Notes under the pieces: generated by a model | The model's input: only the letters and a program-made list of their open reading frames with translations | Told to the model about the DNA's origin: nothing | Databases searched by the model: none | Made by a program: the position numbers and the translations under genes | Assembly (NCBI GenBank): GCA_016871805.1 | Contig: VHCG01000040.1 | Coordinates: forward strand, 1 to 33,290 | Reading direction: 5' to 3' | DNA: 33,290 nt | Source of the DNA: Verrucomicrobiota bacterium | Lineage (GTDB): Bacteria > Verrucomicrobiota > Verrucomicrobiia > Limisphaerales > UBA9464 | Shown: positions 33,285 through 33,290 of the stretch, piece after piece | How positions within the stretch are numbered: position 1 is the first letter of the stretch | Layout: the number at the start of each line of letters is the position of its first letter

Positions 33285-33290
33285 TATGAG

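Larger units (their letters stand above)
32162..33286 (-). mobile_element. IS630-family insertion sequence, apparently complete
   Basis: About 1.12 kb bounded by imperfect inverted repeats reading TACCAA(C/A) inward, with TA at both outer ends (32162-32163 and 33285-33286) as expected from IS630/Tc1-type insertion at TA. The single transposase frame is undisrupted, so this copy could be active. It inserted about 35 bases after mobA. The right end lies 4 bases from the window edge. Confidence 0.85.

Noticed and set aside
1-33290. CRISPR arrays, tRNA/rRNA genes, phage or defence modules
   Set aside because: No regularly spaced repeats, no cloverleaf-like segments and no matching proteins were seen in any gap or gene.

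Overview
The window looks like chromosomal DNA of a GC-rich Verrucomicrobiota bacterium (PVC superphylum). The supporting signs are a fused LpxC-FabZ protein next to lpxA, a prepilin-like protein with an H-X9-DG tail, a tandem DUF1080 protein, a DUF1800/DUF1501 pair, and many secreted proteins of unknown function. The LpxC, FabZ and LpxA genes show a Gram-negative envelope with lipid A. I would guess a Pedosphaerales/Limisphaerales-like lineage, but nothing in the window fixes the order.

Layout. 1-1938: a zinc alcohol dehydrogenase overlapping a prepilin-like secreted protein. 2053-5485: an Fe-S assembly cluster made of an Rrf2 regulator, an IscU scaffold, an IscS homologue and an Mrp/ApbC ATPase. 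It has a good promoter and an inverted-repeat operator candidate at the front and an intrinsic terminator between iscU and the iscS-like gene. 5547-7180: two overlapping secreted proteins of unknown function. 7248-7856: a PmtA-like methyltransferase. 7857-9863: a gap holding a long interrupted palindrome, a small ribbon-helix-helix gene, and an IS3-family element with terminal repeats, a 4-bp target duplication and one amber codon in its transposase. 9965-17404 (minus strand): TatD nuclease, an RsmB-like rRNA methyltransferase with a 240-residue R/G/P-rich tail, a TPR protein, a PduO-type adenosyltransferase, GluQ-RS, an RmlD-like reductase and a tandem DUF1080 protein. 17547-22676: a small membrane protein, an interrupted acetyl-CoA hydrolase/transferase-GNAT gene, and the DUF1800/DUF1501 pair. 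22687-24783 (minus): a B12-binding radical SAM protein and a Nudix hydrolase. 24914-28157: a secreted propeller-like protein, lpxC-fabZ and lpxA. 28191-32126: a secreted phosphodiesterase-like protein, a gene for only the C-terminal half of carbamoyl-phosphate synthase large subunit, a small secreted Cys protein and mobA. 32162-33286: an apparently intact IS630-family element.

The most unusual locus is the Fe-S cluster. The IscS homologue keeps the mobile-loop cysteine, the PLP-stacking histidine, the PLP aspartate and an IscS-type C-terminus, but it has Arg where the PLP-binding Lys should be. The residues aligning with the PLP-contacting Gln and the substrate-carboxylate Arg are also changed. 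Next to it, IscU keeps its three ligand cysteines, its Asp and the LPPVK motif, while the Mrp ATPase lacks the C-terminal CxxC. A non-desulfurase role for the IscS homologue, such as persulfide relay or regulation, is an inference. Second in interest is the acetyl-CoA hydrolase-like gene: its reading frame is open except for one TGA at a position that is normally Cys, and it has no clear start codon. Third is the split carB.

No tRNA, rRNA, CRISPR array or defence system was seen.
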